Below are positions 52,110 to 61,335 of a stretch of DNA of 64,000 bases, one piece after another. Location of the stretch: positions 1,116,001 to 1,180,000 of the forward strand of contig NZ_JANCNS010000001.1 of assembly GCF_022570735.2 (NCBI RefSeq), read 5' to 3'. The notes beneath the pieces are model-generated. The model was given only the letters and a program-made list of their open reading frames with translations, had not been told where the DNA came from and did not search any database. This DNA is from Christiangramia oceanisediminis (GTDB lineage Bacteria; Bacteroidota; Bacteroidia; Flavobacteriales; Flavobacteriaceae). Position 1 is the first letter of the stretch; every line of letters begins with the position of its first letter. The translations under genes were made by a program, and so were the position numbers.

Positions 52110-53789
52110 ATGGCCGAAGGAAAAAAATCGCTCAATTTCATTGAGCAAATCATAGAAGAAGATCTGCAAAAGGACTATAAAAAGGAAAATTTGAAGTTTC
52201 GTTTTCCTCCGGAACCCAATGGATATCTTCATATTGGACATGCATCTTCGATATGTTTGAATTTCGGACTCGGTGAACGCTATGATGCGCCGGTGAACCT
52301 TAGATTTGACGATACCAACCCTATCAAAGAAGAACAGGAATATGTAGATGCCATCAAAAGGGATGTGGAATGGTTAGGTTTTAAATGGGCTAAGGAATGT
52401 TATGCTTCAGATTATTTTCAGCAGTTATACGACTGGGCCGTAGAAATGATCAAAAATGGAGATGCCTATGTAGATAGCCAGACTTCCGAAGAAATAGCTG
52501 AACAAAAAGGTACTCCAACCCAGCCTGGAAAGGAGAGTCCGTTTAGAAATCGTTCGGTAGAGGAGAACCTGGATCTTTTTGAAAAGATGAAGAACGGTGA
52601 TACTCCGGAAAGAGGTCACGTACTAAGGGCAAAGATAGACATGGCTTCTCCAAATATGCTCATGAGAGACCCTGTTATGTACAGGTGTTTACATAAGAAC
52701 CATCATAGAACCGGTGGGGAATGGAAAATTTACCCAATGTATGACTGGGCACATGGACAAAGTGATTTTATCGAGCAGGTTTCTCATTCATTCTGTACGC
52801 TGGAATTCCTTCCGCATAGAGAATTATATAACTGGTTCATTGAAAAGGTGAGCAACCCGGGTGAATTTGAGCCAAAACAAAGGGAATTTGCCAGAAGGAA
52901 TCTGAGTCATACCGTGGTAAGCAAACGAAAATTGCTTCAACTGGTTGAAAAGGGTATTGTAAAATCCTGGGATGATCCAAGAATGCCAACCATTTCCGGC
53001 CTTAGAAGAAGAGGTTATACTCCGGATTCGATACGCAAGTTCGCAGATTCGATTGGAGTAGGGAAGAGGGAGAATTTAATCGATGTGGCCCACCTAGAAT
53101 TCTGTGCTCGTGAAGATCTTAATAAAGTAGCTCCGCGTGTAATGGGAGTGTTGGATCCCGTGAAACTGGTGATCACGAATTATCCTGAAGGCGAAGAGGA
53201 GTGGCTGGAAGCCGAGAACAATCCTGAGGATGAATCGGCTGGAAGCAGGCAAGTTCCGTTTTCACGGGAATTATATATCGAACAGGAAGATTTTAAGGAA
53301 AGTGCCAACCGTAAATTTTTCAGGCTCACTCTTGGAAAAGAAGTAAGGCTTAAAAATGCTTATATCATAAAGGGTGAAGACGTGGTGAAGGATGAGGATG
53401 GGAATATCGTGGAAATCCATTGTTCCTATGATCCTAAGAGTAAAAGCGGAAGCGGTACCGAGGAATCTCTCCGTAAGGTAAAGGGAACCCTTCACTGGGT
53501 TTCGGTAAAACATGCTCTTGAGGCCGAAGTAAGGCTTTATGATCGATTGTTTACAGAGGAAACACCAGATGCCATTAAGGAGCGGGACTTCCTTGAATTC
53601 ATAAATCCTGAATCCCTTAAAGTGGTTACAGGTTATGTAGAACCCAGTTTAAAAGATGCTGAAGTCCAGGATAAGGTGCAGTTCCAGAGAATTGGATATT
53701 TCTGTGTAGACAGGGACTCAACCAGTTCCAAACTTGTTTTTAATCGTACGGTAGGTCTTCGAGATAGCTGGGCCAAGATCAAAAATTAG
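52110..53789 (+). CDS. glnS: Glutaminyl-tRNA synthetase
   Basis: 559 residues. Class I synthetase: FPPEPNGYLHIGHASS (HIGH motif, about 31-46), RFDDTNP, and a KMSKS equivalent VVSKRKL. The C-terminal anticodon-binding beta-barrel is complete. Charges tRNA-Gln directly, so the organism does not rely only on the Glu-tRNA amidotransferase route. Confidence 0.98.
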   Translation: MAEGKKSLNFIEQIIEEDLQKDYKKENLKFRFPPEPNGYLHIGHASSICLNFGLGERYDAPVNLRFDDTNPIKEEQEYVDAIKRDVEWLGFKWAKECYASDYFQQLYDWAVEMIKNGDAYVDSQTSEEIAEQKGTPTQPGKESPFRNRSVEENLDLFEKMKNGDTPERGHVLRAKIDMASPNMLMRDPVMYRCLHKNHHRTGGEWKIYPMYDWAHGQSDFIEQVSHSFCTLEFLPHRELYNWFIEKVSNPGEFEPKQREFARRNLSHTVVSKRKLLQLVEKGIVKSWDDPRMPTISGLRRRGYTPDSIRKFADSIGVGKRENLIDVAHLEFCAREDLNKVAPRVMGVLDPVKLVITNYPEGEEEWLEAENNPEDESAGSRQVPFSRELYIEQEDFKESANRKFFRLTLGKEVRLKNAYIIKGEDVVKDEDGNIVEIHCSYDPKSKSGSGTEESLRKVKGTLHWVSVKHALEAEVRLYDRLFTEETPDAIKERDFLEFINPESLKVVTGYVEPSLKDAEVQDKVQFQRIGYFCVDRDSTSSKLVFNRTVGLRDSWAKIKN

Positions 53790-53840
53790 GAATTTCTTAG
53801 GTTCTCTTTAAGAATAATTTAGCATAGGATTTTAACATAT

Positions 53841-53858
53841 TAACCGGTTATTAACAAG
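53841..53858 (+). promoter_or_regulatory. Palindromic motif in the -35 to -50 zone of the YtxH operon
   Basis: TAACCGGTTATTAACAAG, with the inner palindrome TAACCGGTTA, lies just upstream of the TAnnTTTG box at 53878. A 17-of-18 match occurs at 47216-47233. Its position suggests an activator or repressor site. Confidence 0.4.
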
Positions 53859-53877
53859 CAGAGGTTTAGGCTTCTAT

Positions 53878-53885
53878 TATCTTTG
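53878..53885 (+). promoter_or_regulatory. -7 promoter box (TAnnTTTG type) for the YtxH operon
   Basis: TATCTTTG is a full match, 43 bases before the YtxH-like ATG at 53928. Confidence 0.45.
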
Positions 53886-53927
53886 ATCGAAACAACTGTT
53901 TAATCAATAACTTAAATTCAAAATCTT

Positions 53928-54302
53928 ATGGCAAATACAGGAAATACTCTTTTAGCATTAATAACCGGAGCTGCAATTGGTGCAGGCCTAGGCTTGCTTT
54001 ATGCTCCAGATACCGGTGAGAACACCCGTAATAAGCTAAAGAAAGATGCTCAGGATGCCCAGGATAAGTTCAATAAACGTTATCATGAAACCACTTCCAA
54101 TTTGAGCGATAAAGCCAAAAAAGCAAGGCTGGATTTTGAACACAGGCTGGAAGAAACCTTGAATTCAGCAAGTCACAAGGCAGATGATATTTTGGTGGCG
54201 ATGGAGAATAAACTTGAGGAATTGCGCAAACAAAACGCTAAATTGCAGAAAGAGAAATCAGGCAAATCCTCTGGAAGTAAACCAGATCAGGCCGTAGTAT
54301 AA
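53928..54302 (+). CDS. YtxH domain-containing protein
   Basis: 124 residues. A glycine-rich membrane segment (LLALITGAAIGAGLGLLYAPDTGENTRNKL) is the YtxH signature (ALxxGAxxGxxxGLLxAPxxGxxTR), then a long helical, lysine-rich tail (about 35-110). In Bacillus, YtxH is a general-stress protein. First gene of a three-gene unit whose members are all small envelope-related proteins. Confidence 0.88.
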   Translation: MANTGNTLLALITGAAIGAGLGLLYAPDTGENTRNKLKKDAQDAQDKFNKRYHETTSNLSDKAKKARLDFEHRLEETLNSASHKADDILVAMENKLEELRKQNAKLQKEKSGKSSGSKPDQAVV

Positions 54303-54310
54303 ACCACTAT

Positions 54311-54670
54311 ATGGCATTTGAAAAGTTATCTCACAGCATTCAGGAATTAAACCATAATGTTCAGGCATTGATGCAAAGCAATGCCGAATACTATAAATTA
54401 TTAGCCTTTAAATCGGGAATGAAGGGAGCAACTTCCCTTGTTCGGTTTCTAGTACTGGCTTTTCTTTTGAGTACTGCAGGAATGATGATCTCTTTTGCCC
54501 TGGCTATTTTGATAAGTGAAGCCATTGGAACGCCAAGTTCTGGCTACTTTATAGTAGGTGGATTTTACCTGTTGATCTTTATACTTATCTTTATATTTGG
54601 TAAGGAACCTATAGAAAAGCTAATACTTAAAAAGTTTTCGAAAGCTGTTTTTAAAGAAGACGACCACTAA
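54311..54670 (+). CDS. Small two-helix membrane protein, phage-holin-superfamily-like
   Basis: 119 residues. N-terminal amphipathic stretch (about 1-40), two hydrophobic hairpin helices (about 43-70 and 78-100), charged C-terminus. Such proteins are often annotated as phage holin family (DUF1469/Actino_E-like) without being phage genes. Eight bases after the YtxH gene; overlaps the next gene by one base (TAATGA). Confidence 0.72.
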   Translation: MAFEKLSHSIQELNHNVQALMQSNAEYYKLLAFKSGMKGATSLVRFLVLAFLLSTAGMMISFALAILISEAIGTPSSGYFIVGGFYLLIFILIFIFGKEPIEKLILKKFSKAVFKEDDH

Positions 54671-54900
54671 TGAGAACTTATAATTCTTTTGAAGAAATAG
54701 ATAAAGATCTTAAGATCCTTAAGCTCCAGACCGAAATCGATAAGGAGGAGATCAAGTTGAGCATGGATAAAGTGAAAAGCGGGATGTCACCTGTGTCACT
54801 AATTGGAAGCGCTGTTGGTTCTATCGTTCAAAAAGCGATCTTATTGAAGGCGGTTTCCAAGATTTTCGGGATCAAGAAACTGTCATCCAAAAGAAAATAG
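54670..54900 (+). CDS. Small conserved hypothetical protein (DUF6327-like)
   Basis: 76 residues. Pattern RTYNSFEEIDKDLKILKLQTEIDKEEIKLS, then SLIGSAVGSIVQKAILLKAVSKIFG, and a basic end. I associate this with a small flavobacterial family found after YtxH and the holin-like gene. Function unknown; the hydrophobic helix suggests peripheral membrane association. Confidence 0.7.
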   Translation: MRTYNSFEEIDKDLKILKLQTEIDKEEIKLSMDKVKSGMSPVSLIGSAVGSIVQKAILLKAVSKIFGIKKLSSKRK

Positions 54901-54916
54901 AAAAAATCAGTTTACG

Positions 54917-54946
54917 AAAAAGCCCATATTATTATGGGCTTTTTTT
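54917..54946. terminator. Bidirectional intrinsic terminator
   Basis: Stem AGCCCAT / ATGGGCT with loop ATTATT, flanked by A and T tracts. Lies between the YtxH unit (+) and the SPFH gene (-). Confidence 0.85.
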
Positions 54947-55910
54947 ATGTATCTCCGTTAGATTTATTTCTCCGTCCTGATTTGCCAGGTGTCTTTTTAT
55001 TTTGTTCTTTCATGGCTTCTCCTATTTGATTAGAAGCCGTAAATGAGGCAACCATATTGTTGAGCATATCGCTTCCTGCCTGAGGTGAATTTGGAAGCAG
55101 GATAAGGTTGGTGTTGGTCTCTTCACCAATGGCCTGTAAAGTATCATAATGCTGTGTAACCACGATTAGTGCTGAAGCTTCCTGTGAATTGATCCCTACA
55201 TTATTTAAAACATCCACACTTTCTTCCAGTCCGCGTGCGATCTCACGGCGTTGATCGGCAATTCCCTGTCCCTGTAATCGTTTGCTTTCTGCTTCGGCTC
55301 TTGCTTTAGCCACGATCTTGATACGTTCGGCTTCCGCATCATATTCTGCAGCGACCTTTTCCCTTTCAGCAGCATTGATACGGTTCATAGCGGCTTTAAC
55401 CTGAACATCTGGATCTATATCTGTTACCAGGGTCTTGATGATATCATAACCATAAGACTGCATGGCTTCGTTCAGTTCACGGTTTACAGCAATAGCGATG
55501 TCGTCTTTGCGTTCAAAAACATCGTCCAGCTTCATTTTAGGCACTTCTGCGCGCACAACGTCAAATACATAGGCAGTTATTTGGTCATGAGGGCTTTCAA
55601 GCTTGTAGAAGGCGTCATATACATTATCACGGCGAACCTGGAACTGCACGGATATTTTCAGTTTAACGAATACATTATCCTTGGTCTTGGTTTCTACCAA
55701 TACATCCAGTTGCTGAACCTTTAAATTGATCCTTCCTGCTACCTGGTCAATAATTGGGATCTTTAATTGAAGTCCGGAATTTCGTATACTGGTAAACCTG
55801 CCGAAACGTTCGATTACGGCTGAGGTTTGCTGTTTAACTATAAATATTCCAGAAAAAATGGTGAGAACCGCAAGAACGGCGAGGATTGGGATTAAAATTA
55901 AATTGAACAT
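54945..55910 (-). CDS. SPFH/Band 7 domain protein (stomatin/HflC-like)
   Basis: 321 residues. N-terminal membrane helix (FNLILIPILAVLAVLTIFSGIF), SPFH domain (about 25-200, SAVIERFGRFTSIRNSGLQLKIP, DVQVKAAMNRINAAEREK) and an alanine/glutamate-rich coiled coil. It scaffolds membrane microdomains. The tail is basic (KKTPGKSGRRNKS). Confidence 0.93.
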   Translation of the reverse strand: MFNLILIPILAVLAVLTIFSGIFIVKQQTSAVIERFGRFTSIRNSGLQLKIPIIDQVAGRINLKVQQLDVLVETKTKDNVFVKLKISVQFQVRRDNVYDAFYKLESPHDQITAYVFDVVRAEVPKMKLDDVFERKDDIAIAVNRELNEAMQSYGYDIIKTLVTDIDPDVQVKAAMNRINAAEREKVAAEYDAEAERIKIVAKARAEAESKRLQGQGIADQRREIARGLEESVDVLNNVGINSQEASALIVVTQHYDTLQAIGEETNTNLILLPNSPQAGSDMLNNMVASFTASNQIGEAMKEQNKKTPGKSGRRNKSNGDT

Positions 55911-55968
55911 GATGCAAGAATTATTTCCTCACAAGTTAGGAATAAAAGGAATAGGCAACACTAAAAAT

Positions 55969-56004
55969 AAAAACCCCAACTTGTTTGATAGTCGGGGTTT
56001 TTAG
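55969..56004 (-). terminator. Intrinsic terminator after gltX
   Basis: Minus strand AAAAACCCCGAC... / ...GTTGGGGTTTT with an internal mismatch and T run; downstream of the gltX stop at 56025. Confidence 0.7.
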
Positions 56005-56024
56005 AAAAAATAGTATCAGTTTGT

Positions 56025-57542
56025 TTAATCCAGTGTTTTAATGGCCTTTTGAATTCGGTTGATGGTTTCTTCCTTCCCGATCATCTCAGCGATCTTGTAC
56101 AGGTCAGGTCCCTGAAGGGCTCCAACCAGGGCGATTCGCAATGGCATCATCACTTTCCCGAATCCAATTCCCTTTTCCTTGATCCAGGCCTTGACCTTTT
56201 CCTGGAGGTTTTCAGCTGTAAAATCTTCCTGGGCTGAAAGCAGATCAGCTAATTCCTGCATCAGGCTGCCGGTATCTTCCTTCCATGCCTTTTTTGAATC
56301 TTTTGGCTCGAATGAGGTAGGGGAGATGAAGAAGAAATATCCCTGGTCCCAGAGATCTTCAACGAACACCGCTCTTTCCTTGATAAGTTCTATCACTTCA
56401 ACAGTGTATTCCCTTTTTGCATTTACAGCTTTATCTTCCAGTACCTTTTCGAATTTTTCAGCCAGGATCTCGCTATTCTTTTCATGCATATAGTGCTGCT
56501 GAAACCATTTGGTCTTTTCAGGGTCGAATTTTGCACCACCTTTATGAACTCGTTCCAGTTCAAAAACTTTCGTGAGTTCTTCCAGGCTGAAGAATTCCTG
56601 CTCGGTACCCGGATTCCATCCAAGGAATGCGAGCATATTTACCACCGCTTCCGGAAAATATCCGTCTTCACGATATCCTGCTGAGATTTCCCCCGATTTT
56701 GGATCTTTCCATTCCAGAGGAAATACCGGGAATCCCATTTTATCACCATCTCGCTTGCTTAGCTTCCCTTTTCCCTGCGGTTTCATGATCAAAGGAAGGT
56801 GAGCAAATTCCGGAGCCTGCCATCCAAATGCGCGGTACAGCATAAAATGAAGTGCTAGGGATGGCAACCATTCTTCCCCTCTAATCACGTGGGTAATTTC
56901 CATTAAATGATCATCCACGATATTCGCCAGGTGGTATGTTGGCATCCCATCACTTTTAAAGAGAACTTTATCGTCCAGGATGTTCGTATCTATTTCAATT
57001 TCTCCGCGAATAATATCCTTAAGTTTCAGTATCTCATCTTTGGGAGATTTGAACCTGATCACATAATCATCACCTGATTCCAGTTTTTCATTCAGTTCAT
57101 CCTGGGACATGTTGAGGGAATTCTTCAGTTTTTCCCTGTTATGCCAGTTATAAATAAAGGTTTTTCCTTCTGCTTCATGATCTTTTCTATGTGCATCCAG
57201 CTCTTCCGAAGTATCGAATGCATAATAGGCATTTCCAGATTCTATGAGCTTTTCAGCGTATTTCTGGTATTTATCCTTTCTTTCACTTTGCCTGTAAGGA
57301 CCAAAACCCTTTTCCTTTCCCGGACCTTCATCAAAAGGAATTCCGCACCAGTTCAGGGATTCCACGATATAATCTTCGGCACCTTCAACATATCGGTTCT
57401 GATCTGTATCCTCGATTCTAAGGACAAAATCGCCACCGTGCTTTTTGGCGAATAAATAATTATATAAGGCTGTTCTCACCCCACCAATATGTAAAGGACC
57501 TGTAGGACTTGGCGCAAATCTCACTCTTACTTTAGAAGACAT
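56025..57542 (-). CDS. gltX: Glutamyl-tRNA synthetase
   Basis: 505 residues from the ATG at 57542 (MSSKVRVRFAPSPTG); the frame reaches 57566 but this would place the start inside the promoter box. HIGH motif as APSPTGPLHIGG, RIEDTD, and the KMSKS loop as GKLSKRDGD. Discriminating or not toward tRNA-Gln cannot be told; a separate glnS is 2.2 kb away on the other strand. Confidence 0.97.
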   Translation of the reverse strand: MSSKVRVRFAPSPTGPLHIGGVRTALYNYLFAKKHGGDFVLRIEDTDQNRYVEGAEDYIVESLNWCGIPFDEGPGKEKGFGPYRQSERKDKYQKYAEKLIESGNAYYAFDTSEELDAHRKDHEAEGKTFIYNWHNREKLKNSLNMSQDELNEKLESGDDYVIRFKSPKDEILKLKDIIRGEIEIDTNILDDKVLFKSDGMPTYHLANIVDDHLMEITHVIRGEEWLPSLALHFMLYRAFGWQAPEFAHLPLIMKPQGKGKLSKRDGDKMGFPVFPLEWKDPKSGEISAGYREDGYFPEAVVNMLAFLGWNPGTEQEFFSLEELTKVFELERVHKGGAKFDPEKTKWFQQHYMHEKNSEILAEKFEKVLEDKAVNAKREYTVEVIELIKERAVFVEDLWDQGYFFFISPTSFEPKDSKKAWKEDTGSLMQELADLLSAQEDFTAENLQEKVKAWIKEKGIGFGKVMMPLRIALVGALQGPDLYKIAEMIGKEETINRIQKAIKTLD

Positions 57543-57563
57543 ATTCTCTCGGTTTTTTAGGGG

Positions 57564-57571
57564 CAAAGATA
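57564..57571 (-). promoter_or_regulatory. -7 promoter box (TAnnTTTG type) for gltX
   Basis: Minus strand TATCTTTG is a full match, 22 bases before the ATG at 57542; this supports the shorter start. Confidence 0.5.
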
Positions 57572-57661
57572 CAACCTTCTGTTACCAATCCTAAACGAGC
57601 AGCTTTAATGAAAAATTAAGTACGATTTTTGTTGTATTTTTAAGGAAACATTGCTTTTGAA

Positions 57662-60600
57662 ATGGAGAACTTTGGACTGGTGAAGAGGAAGCTGGAAGCT
57701 TTCATCAAAAAGTATTATTTAAACCTGATCATTAAAGGCGGGATTCTATTTCTCGCTTTTGGAGCATTGTATTTTTTGCTGATCGTTGGTCTTGAAAATT
57801 TTCTTTGGCTTGACAGCCCTGGAAGAAAAACACTTTTCTGGTTGTTCATCGTGATCGAAATTGCCTTGTTTTCATATTACATTCTGATTCCGGCTCTTAA
57901 ACTTTTTAAAATCTCAAAAGGGATCAATGATTTCCAGGCTTCGGAAATTATTGGAAACCATTTTCCGGAAGTAAATGATAAGCTTACCAATCTTTTACAA
58001 TTACGCGGTAATTCCAAGGATTCTGAACTTTTGCTAGCAAGTATCGACCAGCGGTCTAAAGAACTTCAACCTATTCCCTTTAGCCGGGCAGTGGATTTCA
58101 AGGGGAATAAATACTACTTAAGGTACCTCGTTTTTCCATTTTTGATCATTTTAGGATTGGTGATCGCGGGGAAGGCCAATATAATAACTAATAGTTTTGG
58201 TAGGATCTCAGATTATAATACGGTTTATACCAAACCGGCACCCTTTCAATTCCTTATTCAGAACCCAGAACTTAAGGAACTGGAAGGGGAAGACTTTATT
58301 TTACAGGTGAGAACGGTAGGGGATTATGTTCCCGAAATGGTTAAGATCGAGTTTGAAGATAGCGAGGCTTTTCTCAAACAAACTTCGCCGGGTACCTTTG
58401 AATACCGTTTTAATAACCTATCTGGAAACGTGAATTTCAGGCTTATTTCCAATGGGGTTGAATCTATCGAACATACTCTTGAAGTAGTGGAAGTTCCTAA
58501 ATTATTGAATTTTGAGATGTTCCTGGATTATCCGGCCTATACAGGTTTAAGCGATGAGAATATGAAAAGCACCGGGAATATAACGGTGCCTGAAGGTACC
58601 CGTATTTCCTGGAAGTTCAATACCAGTCATGTGGAAAGAATTCATTTCTCAACATTAGATACCGTTTATGATATCCCCATCGAAGCCAATTCTGGTGAAT
58701 ATGAAAAGAGGCTCTTATCAAATATGCCTTATTCCCTGAGCGCCTCCAATAAAGTGGTTCAGGAATATGAAAAGCTGGATTATGAAGTTTCGGTTGTGCG
58801 AGATGAAAGCCCCAAAATAAGCGTTTTAAAGCAGGTAGATAGTTTAGATTCTGATATTCAGTATTTTAAAGGAGATGTATCAGACGATTATGGCTTAAGC
58901 GCCTTAAGGATCGTCTATTATCCTGCCGATGAAACTGATAGTCTTAAATTTGGTGAAATACCTGTTGTTAAAGAGGGTTTTGATCAGTTTCATTATAGTT
59001 TTCCGGGTGAACTGGATCTTGAGAACGGGGTATCCTATGAATTCTATTTCCAGGTTTTTGATAATGACGCGGTAAACGGATCCAAATCGGCACGAAGTGA
59101 GACCTTCAGTTTTCGTAAAAAGAGCCAGGAAGAGATGGAGGATCAGAAACTGGAAGAACAAAATGATGCCATCCGTAAAATAGGGGAGCAGTTGAATGAT
59201 TTTGACCGTTCCGAAGAAGAATTAAAGGAGATCTCCAAATTGGAAAAGGAGAAGGAGGAATTGAATTATAATGAACGTAAGAAACTGGAAGAATTCCTGA
59301 AGCGACAGAAACAACAGAATGAAATGATGAGGTCGTATTCCGAAAAACTGGATAAGAGTCTGGAAAAAAACAAATCGGATGATCCAACCTCCATGGAAAA
59401 GGAATTATCAAAAAGACTTGATAATACCGAGAAACGATTGCAGGAAAATGAAAAGCTATTGGAAGAGCTGGAAAAGTATTCTGAAAAGATCGAAAAGGAA
59501 GACCTGGGTCAGAAGCTGGAAGAACTGTCTAAACAAAACCAGAACAACCAACGAAATCTCGAACAGATCTTAGAGCTCACTAAAAGATATTATGTCGAGG
59601 AGAAGAAACAAAAATTGGCAAGGGATCTCGAACGTTTGGCTGAAGAACAGGAAAAAATTTCGGAAGATGAGCCTAATAATACATTAGAAAATCAGGAAAA
59701 GCTGGATGAGAAATTCGATGAATTTCGTGAGCAAATGGATGACCTGGAAAAGGAAAACCAGGCTTTAAAAGAACCTAATGATCTTGGCAGGGAAGAGGTA
59801 GACGAAGAAAGCATACAAAAGGATCAAAAGGAGGCTGGAGAAAAACTGGAACAGGGTGATAAGAATGAGGCCGGCAAAAAGCAAAAGGATGCTGCCAAAA
59901 AGATGAAGCAAATGAGCCAGCAGATGCAGCAGCAAAGCATGCAGCAGCAAATGCAGCAATTGGAAGCAGATGCTGAAACCTTAAGGCAAATTGTAGATAA
60001 CCTGATTGTCTTTTCCTTTGAACAGGAAGCCTTGCTAAAGAACTTTAAGACCATTCAGCAAAACAATCCAAAGTATGCCTCCAGGTTGAAGGAACAAAGT
60101 AATCTTCGTGAAAATTTCAGGCATATCGATGATAGTTTATATGCCCTTGCGTTAAAGAATCCTATGATCAACGAGGCTATTACGGATAAAATAACCGATG
60201 TAGAATTTGATATTGAAAAGTCGCTCGAACGTCTTTCTGAAAATGAAATCCCCCAGGGTACGGCCAGCCAGCAGTATGTTGTAACCGGGGCGAATGACCT
60301 CGCAAATCTTCTGGGTGATATTTTGAATTCCATGCAGCAAATGATGGCAAATCCTCAAATGGGGAGCGGGCAGGGTGAACAGGAATTTCAGTTACCAGAT
60401 ATTATCGAAGGTCAGGAAAAACTGACTCAGCAAATGCAACAGGGGATGGAGAAAAAACAGCAGGGTCAGCGTGAAGGAGAATCCCAGGGCGAAGGAGAAA
60501 ATGGTGAGCTCTTTGAAATCTATAAAGAACAACAAATGCTTCGTATGCAAATGGAAGAAATGTTGAGGCAAAATGGTATGGAAGATGGAGGTAGTCCGGC

Positions 60601-60904
60601 CGATGAAATGAAGGAAATAGAAGAACAATTGCTCGATAAAGGTTTTGATCCTGAAACCGTGAAACGCATGCAACAATTGCAGTACGAATTACTGGAATTT
60701 GAGAAAGCAAGGCAATTGCAGGGAAATAGTTCCAAGAGAAAGTCTGAAACCAATGAAACCGAATATCAGAATGATCTTCAAAATCAGATTGATAAGGCAA
60801 AAGAATATTTCAATTCCACTGAAATTTTAAATAGACAAATCTTACCTTTGCGCCAAATTTACAGGGAGAAAGTAAAGGAATATTTTGGAAAAGGGAGAGA
60901 TTAA
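57662..60904 (+). CDS. DUF4175 family large coiled-coil membrane protein
   Basis: 1080 residues. Two hydrophobic N-terminal helices (about 22-45 and 55-80) and a third near 155-172, an Ig-like middle (about 190-480), then a very long charged coiled coil with Q/E/K-rich repeats (about 490-1080). Widely conserved in Bacteroidota; function unknown, possibly an envelope scaffold. The ybeY start overlaps its last 20 bases, so the pair is translationally linked. Confidence 0.88.
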   Translation: MENFGLVKRKLEAFIKKYYLNLIIKGGILFLAFGALYFLLIVGLENFLWLDSPGRKTLFWLFIVIEIALFSYYILIPALKLFKISKGINDFQASEIIGNHFPEVNDKLTNLLQLRGNSKDSELLLASIDQRSKELQPIPFSRAVDFKGNKYYLRYLVFPFLIILGLVIAGKANIITNSFGRISDYNTVYTKPAPFQFLIQNPELKELEGEDFILQVRTVGDYVPEMVKIEFEDSEAFLKQTSPGTFEYRFNNLSGNVNFRLISNGVESIEHTLEVVEVPKLLNFEMFLDYPAYTGLSDENMKSTGNITVPEGTRISWKFNTSHVERIHFSTLDTVYDIPIEANSGEYEKRLLSNMPYSLSASNKVVQEYEKLDYEVSVVRDESPKISVLKQVDSLDSDIQYFKGDVSDDYGLSALRIVYYPADETDSLKFGEIPVVKEGFDQFHYSFPGELDLENGVSYEFYFQVFDNDAVNGSKSARSETFSFRKKSQEEMEDQKLEEQNDAIRKIGEQLNDFDRSEEELKEISKLEKEKEELNYNERKKLEEFLKRQKQQNEMMRSYSEKLDKSLEKNKSDDPTSMEKELSKRLDNTEKRLQENEKLLEELEKYSEKIEKEDLGQKLEELSKQNQNNQRNLEQILELTKRYYVEEKKQKLARDLERLAEEQEKISEDEPNNTLENQEKLDEKFDEFREQMDDLEKENQALKEPNDLGREEVDEESIQKDQKEAGEKLEQGDKNEAGKKQKDAAKKMKQMSQQMQQQSMQQQMQQLEADAETLRQIVDNLIVFSFEQEALLKNFKTIQQNNPKYASRLKEQSNLRENFRHIDDSLYALALKNPMINEAITDKITDVEFDIEKSLERLSENEIPQGTASQQYVVTGANDLANLLGDILNSMQQMMANPQMGSGQGEQEFQLPDIIEGQEKLTQQMQQGMEKKQQGQREGESQGEGENGELFEIYKEQQMLRMQMEEMLRQNGMEDGGSPADEMKEIEEQLLDKGFDPETVKRMQQLQYELLEFEKARQLQGNSSKRKSETNETEYQNDLQNQIDKAKEYFNSTEILNRQILPLRQIYREKVKEYFGKGRD

Positions 60905-61316
60905 TTTTTTTTCGGAAAACAGCTTTGAGTTAAACCAGGAATCGGCTTATAAAAATTGGGTCGGGAGAGTGATCGAATCTGAAGGTAAATACCAGGGGGA
61001 AATCAATTTTATATTTTGCGATGATGATTACCTCTACCAGATCAACCTGGAATACCTTTCTCATGATACCTATACCGATATTATCAGTTTTGATAATTCA
61101 ATAGGGAATACCTTACACGGCGATATTTACATCAGTACCGAACGGGTGGCAGAAAATGCTTCCGAATTTGGGACGGAATTTGATGAAGAATTGAAACGTG
61201 TGATCATACACGGCGTTTTGCATTTTTGCGGTTATAAGGATAAAACTGAAAGGGAACAGGAAGAAATGCGACGCAAGGAAGAAGAAAAAATTGAATTGTT
61301 CCACGTGGAACAATAG
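60885..61316 (+). CDS. ybeY: Endoribonuclease YbeY
   Basis: 143 residues from a TTG start at 60885, overlapping DUF4175 by 20 bases; no ATG is near the conserved INFFSEN start and AAGGA lies just upstream. Zinc motif HGVLHFCGYKD (family HGxLHLxGxDH) and YLSHDTYTDIISFD. It matures 16S rRNA 3' ends. The last codons (ELFHVEQ) are written by a parS-like palindrome. Confidence 0.93.
   Translation: MEKGEINFFSENSFELNQESAYKNWVGRVIESEGKYQGEINFIFCDDDYLYQINLEYLSHDTYTDIISFDNSIGNTLHGDIYISTERVAENASEFGTEFDEELKRVIIHGVLHFCGYKDKTEREQEEMRRKEEEKIELFHVEQ
61297..61312. promoter_or_regulatory. parS-like ParB-binding site 1
   Basis: TGTTCCACGTGGAACA, a perfect 16-bp palindrome (20 bp with flanking ATT...AAT), 14 of 16 to the Bacillus parS TGTTTCACGTGAAACA and keeping its CACGTG core. 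Lies at the 3' end of ybeY, 24 bases before the mnmG ATG. Confidence 0.85.
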
Positions 61317-61335
61317 ATTAAAAATAAGATTTTAT

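Noticed and set aside
54311-54670. Phage lysis gene
   Set aside because: Holin-like only in its two helices; no other phage genes nearby and it is part of a stable three-gene operon.
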